From NCBI GenBank assembly GCA_016781085.1, contig JADDQZ010000046.1:1-44348 (forward strand): a stretch of DNA of 44,348 nt, given 5' to 3'. The notes beneath the pieces are model-generated. The model worked only from the letters and a program-made list of their open reading frames with translations, searched no databases and was not told where the DNA came from. This DNA is from Actinomycetota bacterium (GTDB taxonomy: Bacteria > Actinomycetota > Thermoleophilia > Solirubrobacterales > Solirubrobacteraceae). Numbering within the stretch: the first letter of the stretch is position 1; each line of letters starts with the position of its first letter. This document shows positions 18,014 to 24,952 of the stretch, in pieces. The position numbers were made by a program, and so were the translations under genes.

Positions 18014-18880
18014 ATGAGCACGACTGCTGCACCCCCCACACGCGAAGTCGAATCCGACGAACGGCACGTCTACGAGCCACACCGGGTCGGCCTGCCGCCG
18101 ATCGGCCCGTACCTGCGCGCGCTCTGGCAACGCCGCCAGTTCGCGCTGCAGATGTCAAGGACGACGCTGCGCGCGCAGCATTTCAAGTCCGCGCTCGGTC
18201 AGCTGTGGCTGGTCTTGAACCCGCTGCTTTTGACTTTCGTCTACTTCATCCTGGTCAGCATCCTGCGGGAAGGCACGCGCGGCGCCGAGTTCTTCGCACA
18301 CCTGATGGCCGGCCTATTCGCTTTCCAATTCGTGTCCATGTCCGTGCAGCAAGGCGCGAAGTCGGTGACCAAGAGCGGCCGGCTGATCCTCAACACCGCC
18401 TTCCCGCGAGTCCTGTTGCCGATGGCTGCGGTGATGACGTCCTTTATGAAGTTTCTTCCCACGCTACTCGTCTATGCCGTCGTGCATGTCATCGCCGGGT
18501 TGCCGATCGGGTTGCACCTGTTGTGGGTCGTTCCGATGATCGCTCTACTCGTGATCTTTGCCACCGGCGTGGCGATGCTCTTTTCCGCGGCGCAGGTCTA
18601 TTTCCGCGACGTGGCGAGCTTCCTGCCGTATGTCATGCGCATCTGGCTTTACGGCTCGCCGATCCTCTATTACCTGCACGAGGTGCCGGAGCGCTTCCGC
18701 CCGATCATCGACGCCAACCCGCTCACGCCCGTGCTGGCAGCGTGGAGTCAGGTGCTCAACGAGGGTCGCGTGCCCGACACGATGTTGCTGGTCTGGGCCT
18801 CGGCGTGGGCTATCGCTGCCTTTGTCATCGGTGGTCTGTTCTTCATCTCGAGGGAGCGTGAATTTGCCGTTCGGCTCTAA
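18014..18880 (+). CDS. ABC-2 type polysaccharide/polyol-phosphate exporter, permease (Wzm/TagG-like)
   Basis: A 288-residue inner-membrane permease with about six hydrophobic segments, of the ABC-2 family. The cytosolic N-terminal stretch RQFALQMSRTTLRAQHFKSALGQLWLVLNPLL is the typical amphipathic region ahead of helix 1, RLILNTAFPRVLLPM is the usual loop, and QVYFRDVASFLPYVMRIWLYGSPILYY near residue 200-225 is the characteristic C-terminal motif. With the next gene it should export a lipid-linked glycan or polyol-phosphate polymer. ATG 18014 is preferred to GTG 18002 because GCGAGG precedes it at fair spacing; both are in frame. Confidence 0.88.
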   Translation: MSTTAAPPTREVESDERHVYEPHRVGLPPIGPYLRALWQRRQFALQMSRTTLRAQHFKSALGQLWLVLNPLLLTFVYFILVSILREGTRGAEFFAHLMAGLFAFQFVSMSVQQGAKSVTKSGRLILNTAFPRVLLPMAAVMTSFMKFLPTLLVYAVVHVIAGLPIGLHLLWVVPMIALLVIFATGVAMLFSAAQVYFRDVASFLPYVMRIWLYGSPILYYLHEVPERFRPIIDANPLTPVLAAWSQVLNEGRVPDTMLLVWASAWAIAAFVIGGLFFISREREFAVRL

Positions 18881-18899
18881 CAGCACGGACACGTTTCCG

Positions 18900-19757
18900 A
18901 TGGCTGACACTGCGGACGCGAGCGCTTCCGGGACCGAAGCGAGGGCGGCGATGATCGAGTCGCCCGCCAGCGCGATGACGCCCTCCAGCACTCCGCTGGC
19001 CATCAAGGTCGACCATGTCTCGGTCACCTACCGGACGACGCTCGAGCGCAGGCCAACACTCCGTGGCACGATCAGGCGGATGGGGCGCCGAGAGCGCTCG
19101 GTGCGTGAAATCAAGGCCATCCGCGACGTGTCGTTCGAAGTCAGTCGGGGCAAGGTCCTTGGCGTCGTGGGCTCCAACGGGGCCGGCAAGTCGACGTTGA
19201 TGCGGACGGTCGCCGGAATCCTTCCTCCGACAGAGGGGCGCGTCGAGGTTCGCGGGCGTGTTTCCACGCTGCTCGCGCTGGGTGTGGGCTTCAACCGCGA
19301 GCTCACTGGACGCGAGAACGTCGTCTTGGGCGGATTGGCGGCGGGCTTGAGTCGCGAGAAGTGCTACGAGAAGTACGACGAGATCGCCGAATTCGCCGAA
19401 CTGGGCGAGGACATGGACCGGCCCATGCGGACCTATTCATCGGGAATGTACGGGCGCCTGGCGTTCTCCGTGGCGGTCAACATGGATCCCGACATCCTCA
19501 TCATCGACGAGGCGATGTCGGTCGGTGACGCGCGCTTCCGCCGCAAATCCTCGGAGAAGATGCGAGAGCTGTGCGGCCAGGCGCGGACCATCCTGTTGGT
19601 CTCCCACTCGCTCGGCAGCATCCGCGCGCTGTGCGACGAGGCAATCTGGATGCACCAGGGTGAGCTGAAGATGTGGGACGAGCCCGACGCGGTGATCGCC
19701 GGCTACACGAAGTTCATGGACGTCCGCGAAGACGCCGTCACGCTCGAAGACATCTAG
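18900..19757 (+). CDS. ABC exporter ATP-binding protein (Wzt/TagH-like, no carbohydrate-binding C-domain)
   Basis: A 285-residue ATPase partner of the preceding permease. Walker A GSNGAGKST is near residue 91, the signature YSSGMYGRLAFSVAV near 180, and Walker B DILIIDEAMSVGD near 198, all typical of the Wzt/TagH branch. The protein ends soon after the nucleotide-binding domain, so it lacks the glycan-recognition extension of long Wzt proteins; export is then probably not gated by a terminal sugar modification. The ORF track starts far upstream inside the permease. ATG 18900 is the conservative start; GTG 18858, overlapping the permease, would add 14 residues. The N-terminal 40 residues are Ala/Ser/Thr-rich. 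Confidence 0.87.
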   Translation: MADTADASASGTEARAAMIESPASAMTPSSTPLAIKVDHVSVTYRTTLERRPTLRGTIRRMGRRERSVREIKAIRDVSFEVSRGKVLGVVGSNGAGKSTLMRTVAGILPPTEGRVEVRGRVSTLLALGVGFNRELTGRENVVLGGLAAGLSREKCYEKYDEIAEFAELGEDMDRPMRTYSSGMYGRLAFSVAVNMDPDILIIDEAMSVGDARFRRKSSEKMRELCGQARTILLVSHSLGSIRALCDEAIWMHQGELKMWDEPDAVIAGYTKFMDVREDAVTLEDI

Positions 19758-19890
19758 CCCGCGGGCTGCCTGCCCACAGGGATCATACGTCGGCCAAGGC
19801 GACGTCACGCCCGCATACGTCTAACGCCGCTGGGTGCCCACGGGCTCGTAGCCTCGCGAAGACGGCGTCACGCCCGGAGGCATTCAACGC
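19731..19890 (+). repeat. three degenerate tandem copies of the ATPase gene's 3' end
   Basis: The last codons of the ATPase gene (copy at 19731) recur at 19798 and 19861, spaced 67 and 63 nt apart. The cores GACGCCGTCACGCTCGAAGA, GGCGACGTCACGCCCGCATA and GACGGCGTCACGCCCGGAGG align without gaps. The sequence between copies also aligns (TGCCCACAGGG versus TGCCCACGGGC). The second copy even keeps a stop codon at the same place. Copies two and three lie in the gap before the convergent PQQ-type gene. Confidence 0.6.
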
Positions 19891-19944
19891 GCTCGGGCGG
19901 CACGATCCTGAAGGCGCCCAGCTTGCGCACGGAGCCGTCGGTTC

Positions 19945-21450
19945 TCAGATTGCAGGCCGCCGTTGCGGGCCTGCGGGCGGCGCGTTCGCGCTTGCAATCG
20001 GCGGGCTGGCTTTGCTCTGAAGACGTCGGCTGTCGGTCTGCCCGCGACGGCTATCGGCCCGCGGACGCCGATCTTCGTCTGTGTCGGGCCGCGTTCGACG
20101 TCCGGCGCCCGGCTTGGGCTTCTTGGAAGCGCCCGCCTTACCGGCCGACTTTGACTTGACGGCTTCTTGCCGTGGCAGGAAGGCGTGCAGGCCGAACGCG
20201 CCGGTCACGAACAGATACCGGCCATCAGAGACGACCGGGTCGTACGCGCCCTGCGGGAACCGGAACGCGCGGCCGCCATCGGAGGTCCTCAACCCGATGG
20301 TCACGCGGCGTCCAAGGTCGGCGAAGTAGACGGTGTCTCCGACGATCGTCGGGGAACCGGAAATCCTGCCACCTGACACATGGCGCCAGCGGACTCGCCC
20401 CGATCGCGCGTCGACGGCGTAGAACCGGCCGTCGTAGGAGCCGAAGAACACGGTCGGACCGACCTTCGGCACGGTGTCGATAGCCGCGGAGGAATACACG
20501 TACCTGCCGGTCTGATACGCCCACGCCAGCCGACCGTTGCGGGCGGAGAACGAGTACATGCGCCCGTCCGTGGCGCCGATGTAGACGCGGCCGAACGCGA
20601 CCGCCGCGGTCGCGTAGTACTCGCCGCCTCGCAACAACGCGCGCGCGGCGTCGTTGTTCCACACCCGCATGCCGTTGGACGCCCTCACGGCCTGCACGCG
20701 GCCACCGTAGTCGCCGAAATACAGCAGACCACCGGAGAACGTCGGGCTTCCCTTGATCGCCCCCGCGGCGCGATACGTCCACTGCACGCGACCCGTCTCC
20801 TCCCGCAGCGCGTACAGCGTTCCGTTCTCGCTGCCGACGAAGACCTTCCCGTTGTGGACCAGTGGTGAAGACTCGGTGCGGCTGGGCAGTGTCCGGGACC
20901 AGGAGATCTTCCCGTCCCGGGCGCGCAGCGACACGACCCGGCCGCGTTTGCTCCCTGTTTCGAGGATCGAGACGTAGAGATGTCCGTCTTCAAAAGCAGG
21001 TGTGGACGCAGCCAGCGTCCCGAGCTTGCGCTTCCAGCGCACTCGACCGGTTCTCTTCACGATGGCGGCGAGCCGGCCGTTGTCGGCCAGCTGGTAGAGG
21101 AAGCGGCCGGCTATCACGGGCGGAAACTCGAGCAGCGCCGGCGCGCGATGCTTCCACACGCGCCGCCAGGGACCGCGGACGGGCTCCTCCGGCTTGAAGA
21201 CCCGGCGGTGATCCTTGGTGTAGCCGTAGCGTGGCCAGACGAAGGAGTCAGCGGCGTCCGCGGCTCGCTTGCGCTTCTTGTTCCCCTTGCCCGGCGCTGT
21301 CGGCGTCGCCGTCGCCGTCGGGGAAGGCTCCTCGAACGCCACGCCGGGATCTGAGACGTCGCCGCGCGGGCGCAGCAGCGCATAGGCAGTCACGGCGCCG
21401 AGGATCAGCACGAGCGCGGCGAGAGCGGCGATCCATCGGCGTTTGGACAC
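19945..21450 (-). CDS. membrane-anchored PQQ-type beta-propeller protein
   Basis: A 501-residue protein with one N-terminal membrane anchor (WIAALAALVLILGAVTAYALL, no obvious cleavage site) followed by a Pro/Thr/Lys-rich linker and a propeller of about seven PQQ-type repeats: GRLAAIVKRTGRVRWKRKLG, GTLYALREETGRVQWTYRA, GRMYSFSARNGRLAWAYQTG and GRFYAVDARSGRVRWRH. The fold resembles BamB and quinoprotein dehydrogenases, but no PQQ-enzyme catalytic residues were recognised, so a scaffolding or binding role outside the membrane is more likely. The C-terminal 60 residues are basic and low-complexity. Start GTG 21450 with TACGAT 6 nt upstream. It is convergent with the exporter ATPase and divergent from the next CDP-alcohol phosphotransferase. 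Confidence 0.82.
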   Translation of the reverse strand: MSKRRWIAALAALVLILGAVTAYALLRPRGDVSDPGVAFEEPSPTATATPTAPGKGNKKRKRAADAADSFVWPRYGYTKDHRRVFKPEEPVRGPWRRVWKHRAPALLEFPPVIAGRFLYQLADNGRLAAIVKRTGRVRWKRKLGTLAASTPAFEDGHLYVSILETGSKRGRVVSLRARDGKISWSRTLPSRTESSPLVHNGKVFVGSENGTLYALREETGRVQWTYRAAGAIKGSPTFSGGLLYFGDYGGRVQAVRASNGMRVWNNDAARALLRGGEYYATAAVAFGRVYIGATDGRMYSFSARNGRLAWAYQTGRYVYSSAAIDTVPKVGPTVFFGSYDGRFYAVDARSGRVRWRHVSGGRISGSPTIVGDTVYFADLGRRVTIGLRTSDGGRAFRFPQGAYDPVVSDGRYLFVTGAFGLHAFLPRQEAVKSKSAGKAGASKKPKPGAGRRTRPDTDEDRRPRADSRRGQTDSRRLQSKASPPIASANAPPAGPQRRPAI

Positions 21451-21456
21451 CAGCGC

Positions 21457-21462
21457 ATCGTA
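21457..21462 (-). promoter_or_regulatory. -10 box of a probable leaderless promoter for the PQQ-type propeller gene
   Basis: Minus-strand TACGAT lies 6 nt before GTG 21450; there is no room for a Shine-Dalgarno sequence. Confidence 0.45.
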
Positions 21463-21492
21463 CGGGGAGCGGCCCTGCGATCATCTTCAGGC

Positions 21493-22290
21493 GTGAAGGG
21501 AACCGGAGCGACTGTCGACGCGCCGACGGTCGCCGAGCTGCGCGCCGCGACCCAGCCCCCCGGCCTGCTCGACCGCAACAGCGGCGAGCACTGGGCCGGA
21601 CGGCTCTACATGCGCCGCGTGTCTCCTTACTTGACACGGCTGCTGCTGCGCACGCCGTTGACTCCCAACGGAGTCACCTGGCTGATGATCCTCGCGGGGC
21701 TGCTGGCTGCCTTGGCCTTGAGCTTTCCCGGCTTGTGGACGGCGTTCGCCGCCTTCGCCTTCATTCAGCTTCAGCTTCTGCTCGACTGCTCCGACGGCGA
21801 GCTTGCGCGCTGGCGCCAGATGGGATCTCCGGTCGGCATCTATCTCGATCGCGTCGGTCATTACGTCACCGAAGCGGCGTTGCCGATCGCGCTCGGGATT
21901 CGGGCCGACGGAGGCTGGGACTCCCTCGGTGGCTGGACGACGTTGGGGCTGATCTGCTCGGTGTTCGTGTTGCTGAAGATGTCTCAGGCGGCGCTGGTGC
22001 ACGTCGCGCGGGCCGAGGCCGGCCGTCCTTTGCTCAAAGACACGGCTGCCGTCGCCGCTCCGCGCGCGTCGGGTCTGCGGCGCGTGCGCCGTGCGCTGGG
22101 CTTCGTCCCGTTCTTCCGCGCGTTCGTTGCCGTCGAGGCGACGCTGCTCGCGCTGGCTGCGGCCGTATTCGACGCCGTGCTGGGGGAGCTGGCGGGAACG
22201 CGAGGTCTGCTGCTGGCGCTCGTCCCGCTGTCGGTGGTGATCGCGGCAGGGCGGCTGTTCGCGATCCTTGCCTCTGACCGCTTGCGGTGA
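21493..22290 (+). CDS. CDP-alcohol phosphatidyltransferase family protein with His in place of the last motif Asp
   Basis: A 265-residue integral membrane enzyme with about six hydrophobic segments. The motif DCSDGELARWRQMG...GIYLDRVGHY near residue 97-122 matches the CDP-alcohol phosphotransferase signature, except that the fourth aspartate (usually the proposed catalytic base) is a histidine. The rest (three Asp, AR, G) is intact, so it may be active with His as the base or may belong to a distinct subfamily. It is the second such enzyme in the window; the larger one at 13650 has all four Asp. GTG start at 21493, divergent from the propeller gene with a 42-nt gap. The substrate alcohol is unknown. 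Confidence 0.82.
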   Translation: MKGTGATVDAPTVAELRAATQPPGLLDRNSGEHWAGRLYMRRVSPYLTRLLLRTPLTPNGVTWLMILAGLLAALALSFPGLWTAFAAFAFIQLQLLLDCSDGELARWRQMGSPVGIYLDRVGHYVTEAALPIALGIRADGGWDSLGGWTTLGLICSVFVLLKMSQAALVHVARAEAGRPLLKDTAAVAAPRASGLRRVRRALGFVPFFRAFVAVEATLLALAAAVFDAVLGELAGTRGLLLALVPLSVVIAAGRLFAILASDRLR

Positions 22291-22379
22291 TCATGCATCG
22301 ACGCCCGCGCGCCGAGTTCGGGCGCGTTCGGTTCCGCGCCGGGTATGCACAAGAGCACACGAACCTTCGAAGGGGCAAG

Positions 22380-22592
22380 ATGAGCGACGACTTCAAAAAG
22401 GGCGACAAGGTGGTGTGGAGCTCCCACGGTCACGACGACACGCCCGGCGTCGTCGTGAAGAAGATCACCAGCGACACCGAAGCGGCCGGTCGTACCGTTC
22501 GGGCCTCTGATGAGGAGCCCCAGTACCTGGTCAAAAGCGACAAGGGCGGCGGTGAGGCCGTGCACAAGCCTTCCGCGCTCAAGCCCCGATGA
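22380..22592 (+). CDS. DUF2945 (HVA1/Tudor-like) small protein
   Basis: A 70-residue cytosolic protein. MSDDFKKGDKVVWSSHGHD, then GVVVKKITSDTE and EEPQYLVKSDKGGGEAVHKP, is the DUF2945 small beta-barrel pattern. The ORF track begins at 22287, but ATG 22380 has AAGGGG 5-10 nt upstream and starts exactly at the domain. Function is not established for the family. The 3' end of this gene is repeated downstream (see the repeat at 22560). Confidence 0.85.
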   Translation: MSDDFKKGDKVVWSSHGHDDTPGVVVKKITSDTEAAGRTVRASDEEPQYLVKSDKGGGEAVHKPSALKPR

Positions 22593-22729
22593 GCAGTTGC
22601 GGCGGTGCGACCCTTCGGCGCTCAAGCACTGATGAGCAGTTGCGGAGGGACAGAGTCCCGATTAGCGTTTGGATCGATGCACAAGCTTTTGTCCTCAAGC
22701 GCCGATGAGTCCTTCAGCCGGTGCGCCCG
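22560..22729 (+). repeat. three degenerate copies of the DUF2945 gene's 3' end
   Basis: The gene tail (copy 1, 22560-22611) recurs at about 22612-22651 and 22676-22729. Copies 1 and 2 share GATGAGCAGTTGCGG; copies 1 and 3 share TGCACAAGC and CGATGAG with an aligned middle. In the aligned frame all three end with a short Leu-Lys-containing peptide and TGA. No promoter or separate gene is evident in this 180-nt gap. Confidence 0.65.
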
Positions 22730-22774
22730 CGCCGGCATTGAAGCCAAAGCGGACTTGAGGTGTACTGGTCTGTG

Positions 22775-23227
22775 ATGTCCGGGTCTCCCAACGCCGCGCC
22801 GGCCGGCCATAGTGCGTCTGACCGTTCACCCGAAGAGGTCTTGACCGAACCGGCGAAGGTTCCGCCGCATGGATGGCGCGCCCGGATGCGCGCGCGGCCC
22901 AGTTTCAGGCCGGTCTACCGCGTCTGCGTCTTTCTCGTCGGGCTGACGTTCATCATCCTCGGCCTGGCGCTCGCCGTCCTGCCTGGACCGCTGACCATCC
23001 CGCCTGTTCTCCTGGGACTCTGGATCTGGTCACGCGAATTCCGTTTCGCCCAGCGCATATTCGAATCCTTCCTGGAAAGAGCCAAGGAAACGTGGGCCCA
23101 CGCCAAGCGCCACCCGATCAGCTCGACGATCGTGACGGTCGGCGGTCTGGCCGGCGCGGTCGCCATCGGCTGGGCGATGGCTCACTACCAGTTGATCGAC
23201 CAAGCTCGCGAACTCGTCGGAATCTGA
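22775..23227 (+). CDS. PGPGW-type small transmembrane protein (TIGR02611-like)
   Basis: A protein of about 150 residues with an N-terminal hydrophilic part, a hydrophobic pair around FLVGLTFIILGLALAVLPGP, the family motif region LPGPLTIPPVLLGLWIW, an amphipathic ERAKETWAHAKRHP stretch and a last hydrophobic segment. This matches the putative actinobacterial transmembrane PGPGW family, whose function is unknown. Start is uncertain: ATG 22775 is used, with GTG 22760 in frame five codons earlier; GAGGTG lies just upstream. It stands alone between the repeats and the TauE gene. Confidence 0.75.
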   Translation: MSGSPNAAPAGHSASDRSPEEVLTEPAKVPPHGWRARMRARPSFRPVYRVCVFLVGLTFIILGLALAVLPGPLTIPPVLLGLWIWSREFRFAQRIFESFLERAKETWAHAKRHPISSTIVTVGGLAGAVAIGWAMAHYQLIDQARELVGI

Positions 23228-23264
23228 GCCAAAGGGCGCGGCTTGCGCTAGGTCTTAGCCCGGC

Positions 23265-23993
23265 ATGGAGCTCTTGGCCGGCGCGATCATCGTCTTCGGG
23301 GCCGCGTTCTTAGGCGGTGTCACCGGCTTTGGCTTCTCGTTGCTCACCACGCCGTTGCTGTTGCTGCTCGGCTTTCCCTTGCCGTTCGTGGTGACCGCGA
23401 ACATGTCGGTCGCCTTGTTCACGCGCATCCCCGTGGTCTACCGCTTCCGCGAGCACATCTCCTGGAGACGGGTTGCGGGACTGGTAGGAGGTTGCATCCC
23501 GGGCCTATGGCTGGGTGCCCAAGTCCTCACTGCGGTTCCTGAGGACACGATCAAAGTGGTCGCCGGCGTAATCGTCATGCTCGTGGCCATCGCGCTGTGG
23601 CGATCGAGGACCACCGCTCCGCCCCGTCCCATCCCGGGCTCGGCCGTCGCGGCTGGCTTTGTCGGCGGCAGCTTGGGCGCCTCGACGTCGCTGAACGGCG
23701 TCGGGCCGATCCTGCTGCTGGCACGCGACAAGGCGTCCCCCAAAGCTTTTCTGGCCGACCTCGGCTTTTACTTCGTGGCAGTCAACGCACTGGGGTTGCT
23801 CGTGCTCTACAGCGAAGGAGCGCTCGTCGAGGAGGTTTTCTATCCCGCCTTTGTCGTCTGGTTTCCCGCATCGGCGGCCGGCAACTTCATCGGAGTCTGG
23901 CTGGCCCCGCGGCTCCCGGAAAGCGTGTTTCGCAATCTGGCCCTGACGGTTATCTTCGTAGCCGGAGCGATGACCGCCGCGACCGCCATCTAG
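23265..23993 (+). CDS. TauE/SafE-type sulfite/organoanion exporter
   Basis: A 242-residue membrane protein with two related halves of about four hydrophobic segments each, the arrangement of the TauE/SafE/TSUP family. Family marks include GGVTGFGFSLLTTPLL near residue 18 and GFVGGSLGASTSLNGVGPILLL near 130, the two glycine-rich loops. Such proteins move sulfite, sulfoacetate or other small anions across the membrane; the substrate here is not evident. ATG start at 23265. Its TAG stop is also the first half of the -10 box of the next gene. Confidence 0.82.
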   Translation: MELLAGAIIVFGAAFLGGVTGFGFSLLTTPLLLLLGFPLPFVVTANMSVALFTRIPVVYRFREHISWRRVAGLVGGCIPGLWLGAQVLTAVPEDTIKVVAGVIVMLVAIALWRSRTTAPPRPIPGSAVAAGFVGGSLGASTSLNGVGPILLLARDKASPKAFLADLGFYFVAVNALGLLVLYSEGALVEEVFYPAFVVWFPASAAGNFIGVWLAPRLPESVFRNLALTVIFVAGAMTAATAI

Positions 23994-23996
23994 CAT
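23991..23996 (+). promoter_or_regulatory. -10 box overlapping a stop codon, leaderless promoter of the SDR gene
   Basis: TAGCAT, whose first three bases are the stop codon of the TauE/SafE gene, lies 7 nt before the ATG at 24004. No Shine-Dalgarno is visible. Confidence 0.45.
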
Positions 23997-24003
23997 CGCC
24001 TCG

Positions 24004-24942
24004 ATGGCGCGGCGCATCCATCCGGTCGGCGGCAAGGTCGCGCTCATAACCGGCGCGGCGCACGGGATCGGGGCGGCAGCCGGCCACACGCTGGCTGCGC
24101 GCGGGGCGCGTGTGGCGCTGCTCGACAGCGATGGCGACGCGGTGGCTCGCACGGCGGCCGCGTGTCCCGGCAGCGCGGCTTTCGTCGCTGACGTGACAGA
24201 CCGCTCGCAAGTCGACCGCGCGCTTGAAGAAGTGCTCGAGCGCTTCGGCGGCGTGGACGTCGTCGTCGCCAACGCCGGCATCGCCGCGATGGGCTTCGCC
24301 CGTTTTCTCGACCCGGACGATTTCGAGCGCGTCATAGCCGTCAACCTGCTGGGAAGCTGGAACACGCTGTCGGCAACGCTGCCTCACCTGGTGGCGCGCC
24401 GCGGTTACGCGCTGGCGATCTCATCGGTGACTGCGATGATTCACGTCCCGGGACTGGCGGCCTACAGCGCCTCCAAGGCAGGATTAGAGGCGATGTGCAA
24501 CGCGCTGCGCGTTGAAGTTGCTCACCGCGAAGTCGACATCGGCGTCGCGTACTTCTCGTGGATCGACACCGCGATGGTTCGCGGCGCGAACCGATCAGCG
24601 CTTGGCAGCGGCCTGTTGGCGGCGGCCAAGCCGCCGCTGCACCGCGTCTATCCCGTTCAAGACGCTGCCGATGCTGTTCTGCGGGCGGTCGAGCGGCGAT
24701 CGCGCACGGTCTCGCATCCACCGGCGCTGCGGGCCTTGCTGCCACTGCGCGGGGTGCTTCAGCCTCTCGTCGACGCGCAGCTGCGCCGGCTCGCGCCGGG
24801 AATGGAAGCAGCGGCCGAGCGCGCTGCGGCACGTCGCCCCGAGAGAAGCGGCGCCGGATGTGGCGGCGCTGGTGAGATCGCCAACTCAGGCGACGCTGGT
24901 GAGATCGCCGACTCACAACCGCGGGCTGGCGCCCGGCGCTAG
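24004..24942 (+). CDS. short-chain dehydrogenase/reductase
   Basis: A 312-residue SDR. TGAAHGIGAAAG near residue 15 is the cofactor loop, LLDSDGDA the adenine-site acidic region (suggesting NAD(H)), VANAGIAA the NAG-type strand, and ISSVTAMIHVPGLAAYSASK holds the catalytic Ser, Tyr and Lys. The core ends near residue 250; the last 60 residues are extra, Arg/Ala-rich, and finish with a tandem GEIANSGDA/GEIADSQPR repeat that looks recently added. The substrate is unknown. ATG 24004 is 7 nt after a TAGCAT box. Confidence 0.82.
   Translation: MARRIHPVGGKVALITGAAHGIGAAAGHTLAARGARVALLDSDGDAVARTAAACPGSAAFVADVTDRSQVDRALEEVLERFGGVDVVVANAGIAAMGFARFLDPDDFERVIAVNLLGSWNTLSATLPHLVARRGYALAISSVTAMIHVPGLAAYSASKAGLEAMCNALRVEVAHREVDIGVAYFSWIDTAMVRGANRSALGSGLLAAAKPPLHRVYPVQDAADAVLRAVERRSRTVSHPPALRALLPLRGVLQPLVDAQLRRLAPGMEAAAERAAARRPERSGAGCGGAGEIANSGDAGEIADSQPRAGARR
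24867..24920 (+). repeat. 27-nt tandem repeat at the 3' end of the SDR gene
   Basis: CGCTGGTGAGATCGCC followed by AACTCA or GACTCA occurs twice with a 27-nt period (24867 and 24894). It adds nine in-frame residues per copy just before the SDR stop codon. Confidence 0.75.
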
Positions 24943-24945
24943 GGT
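24940..24945 (+). promoter_or_regulatory. -10 box overlapping a stop codon, leaderless promoter of the aminopeptidase gene
   Basis: TAGGGT uses the SDR stop codon as its first three bases and lies 7 nt before ATG 24953. The geometry is the same as at 23991 and 1803. The CGGAG between box and ATG could also be a weak ribosome-binding site if transcription starts further upstream. Confidence 0.45.
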
Positions 24946-24952
24946 CGGAGCC

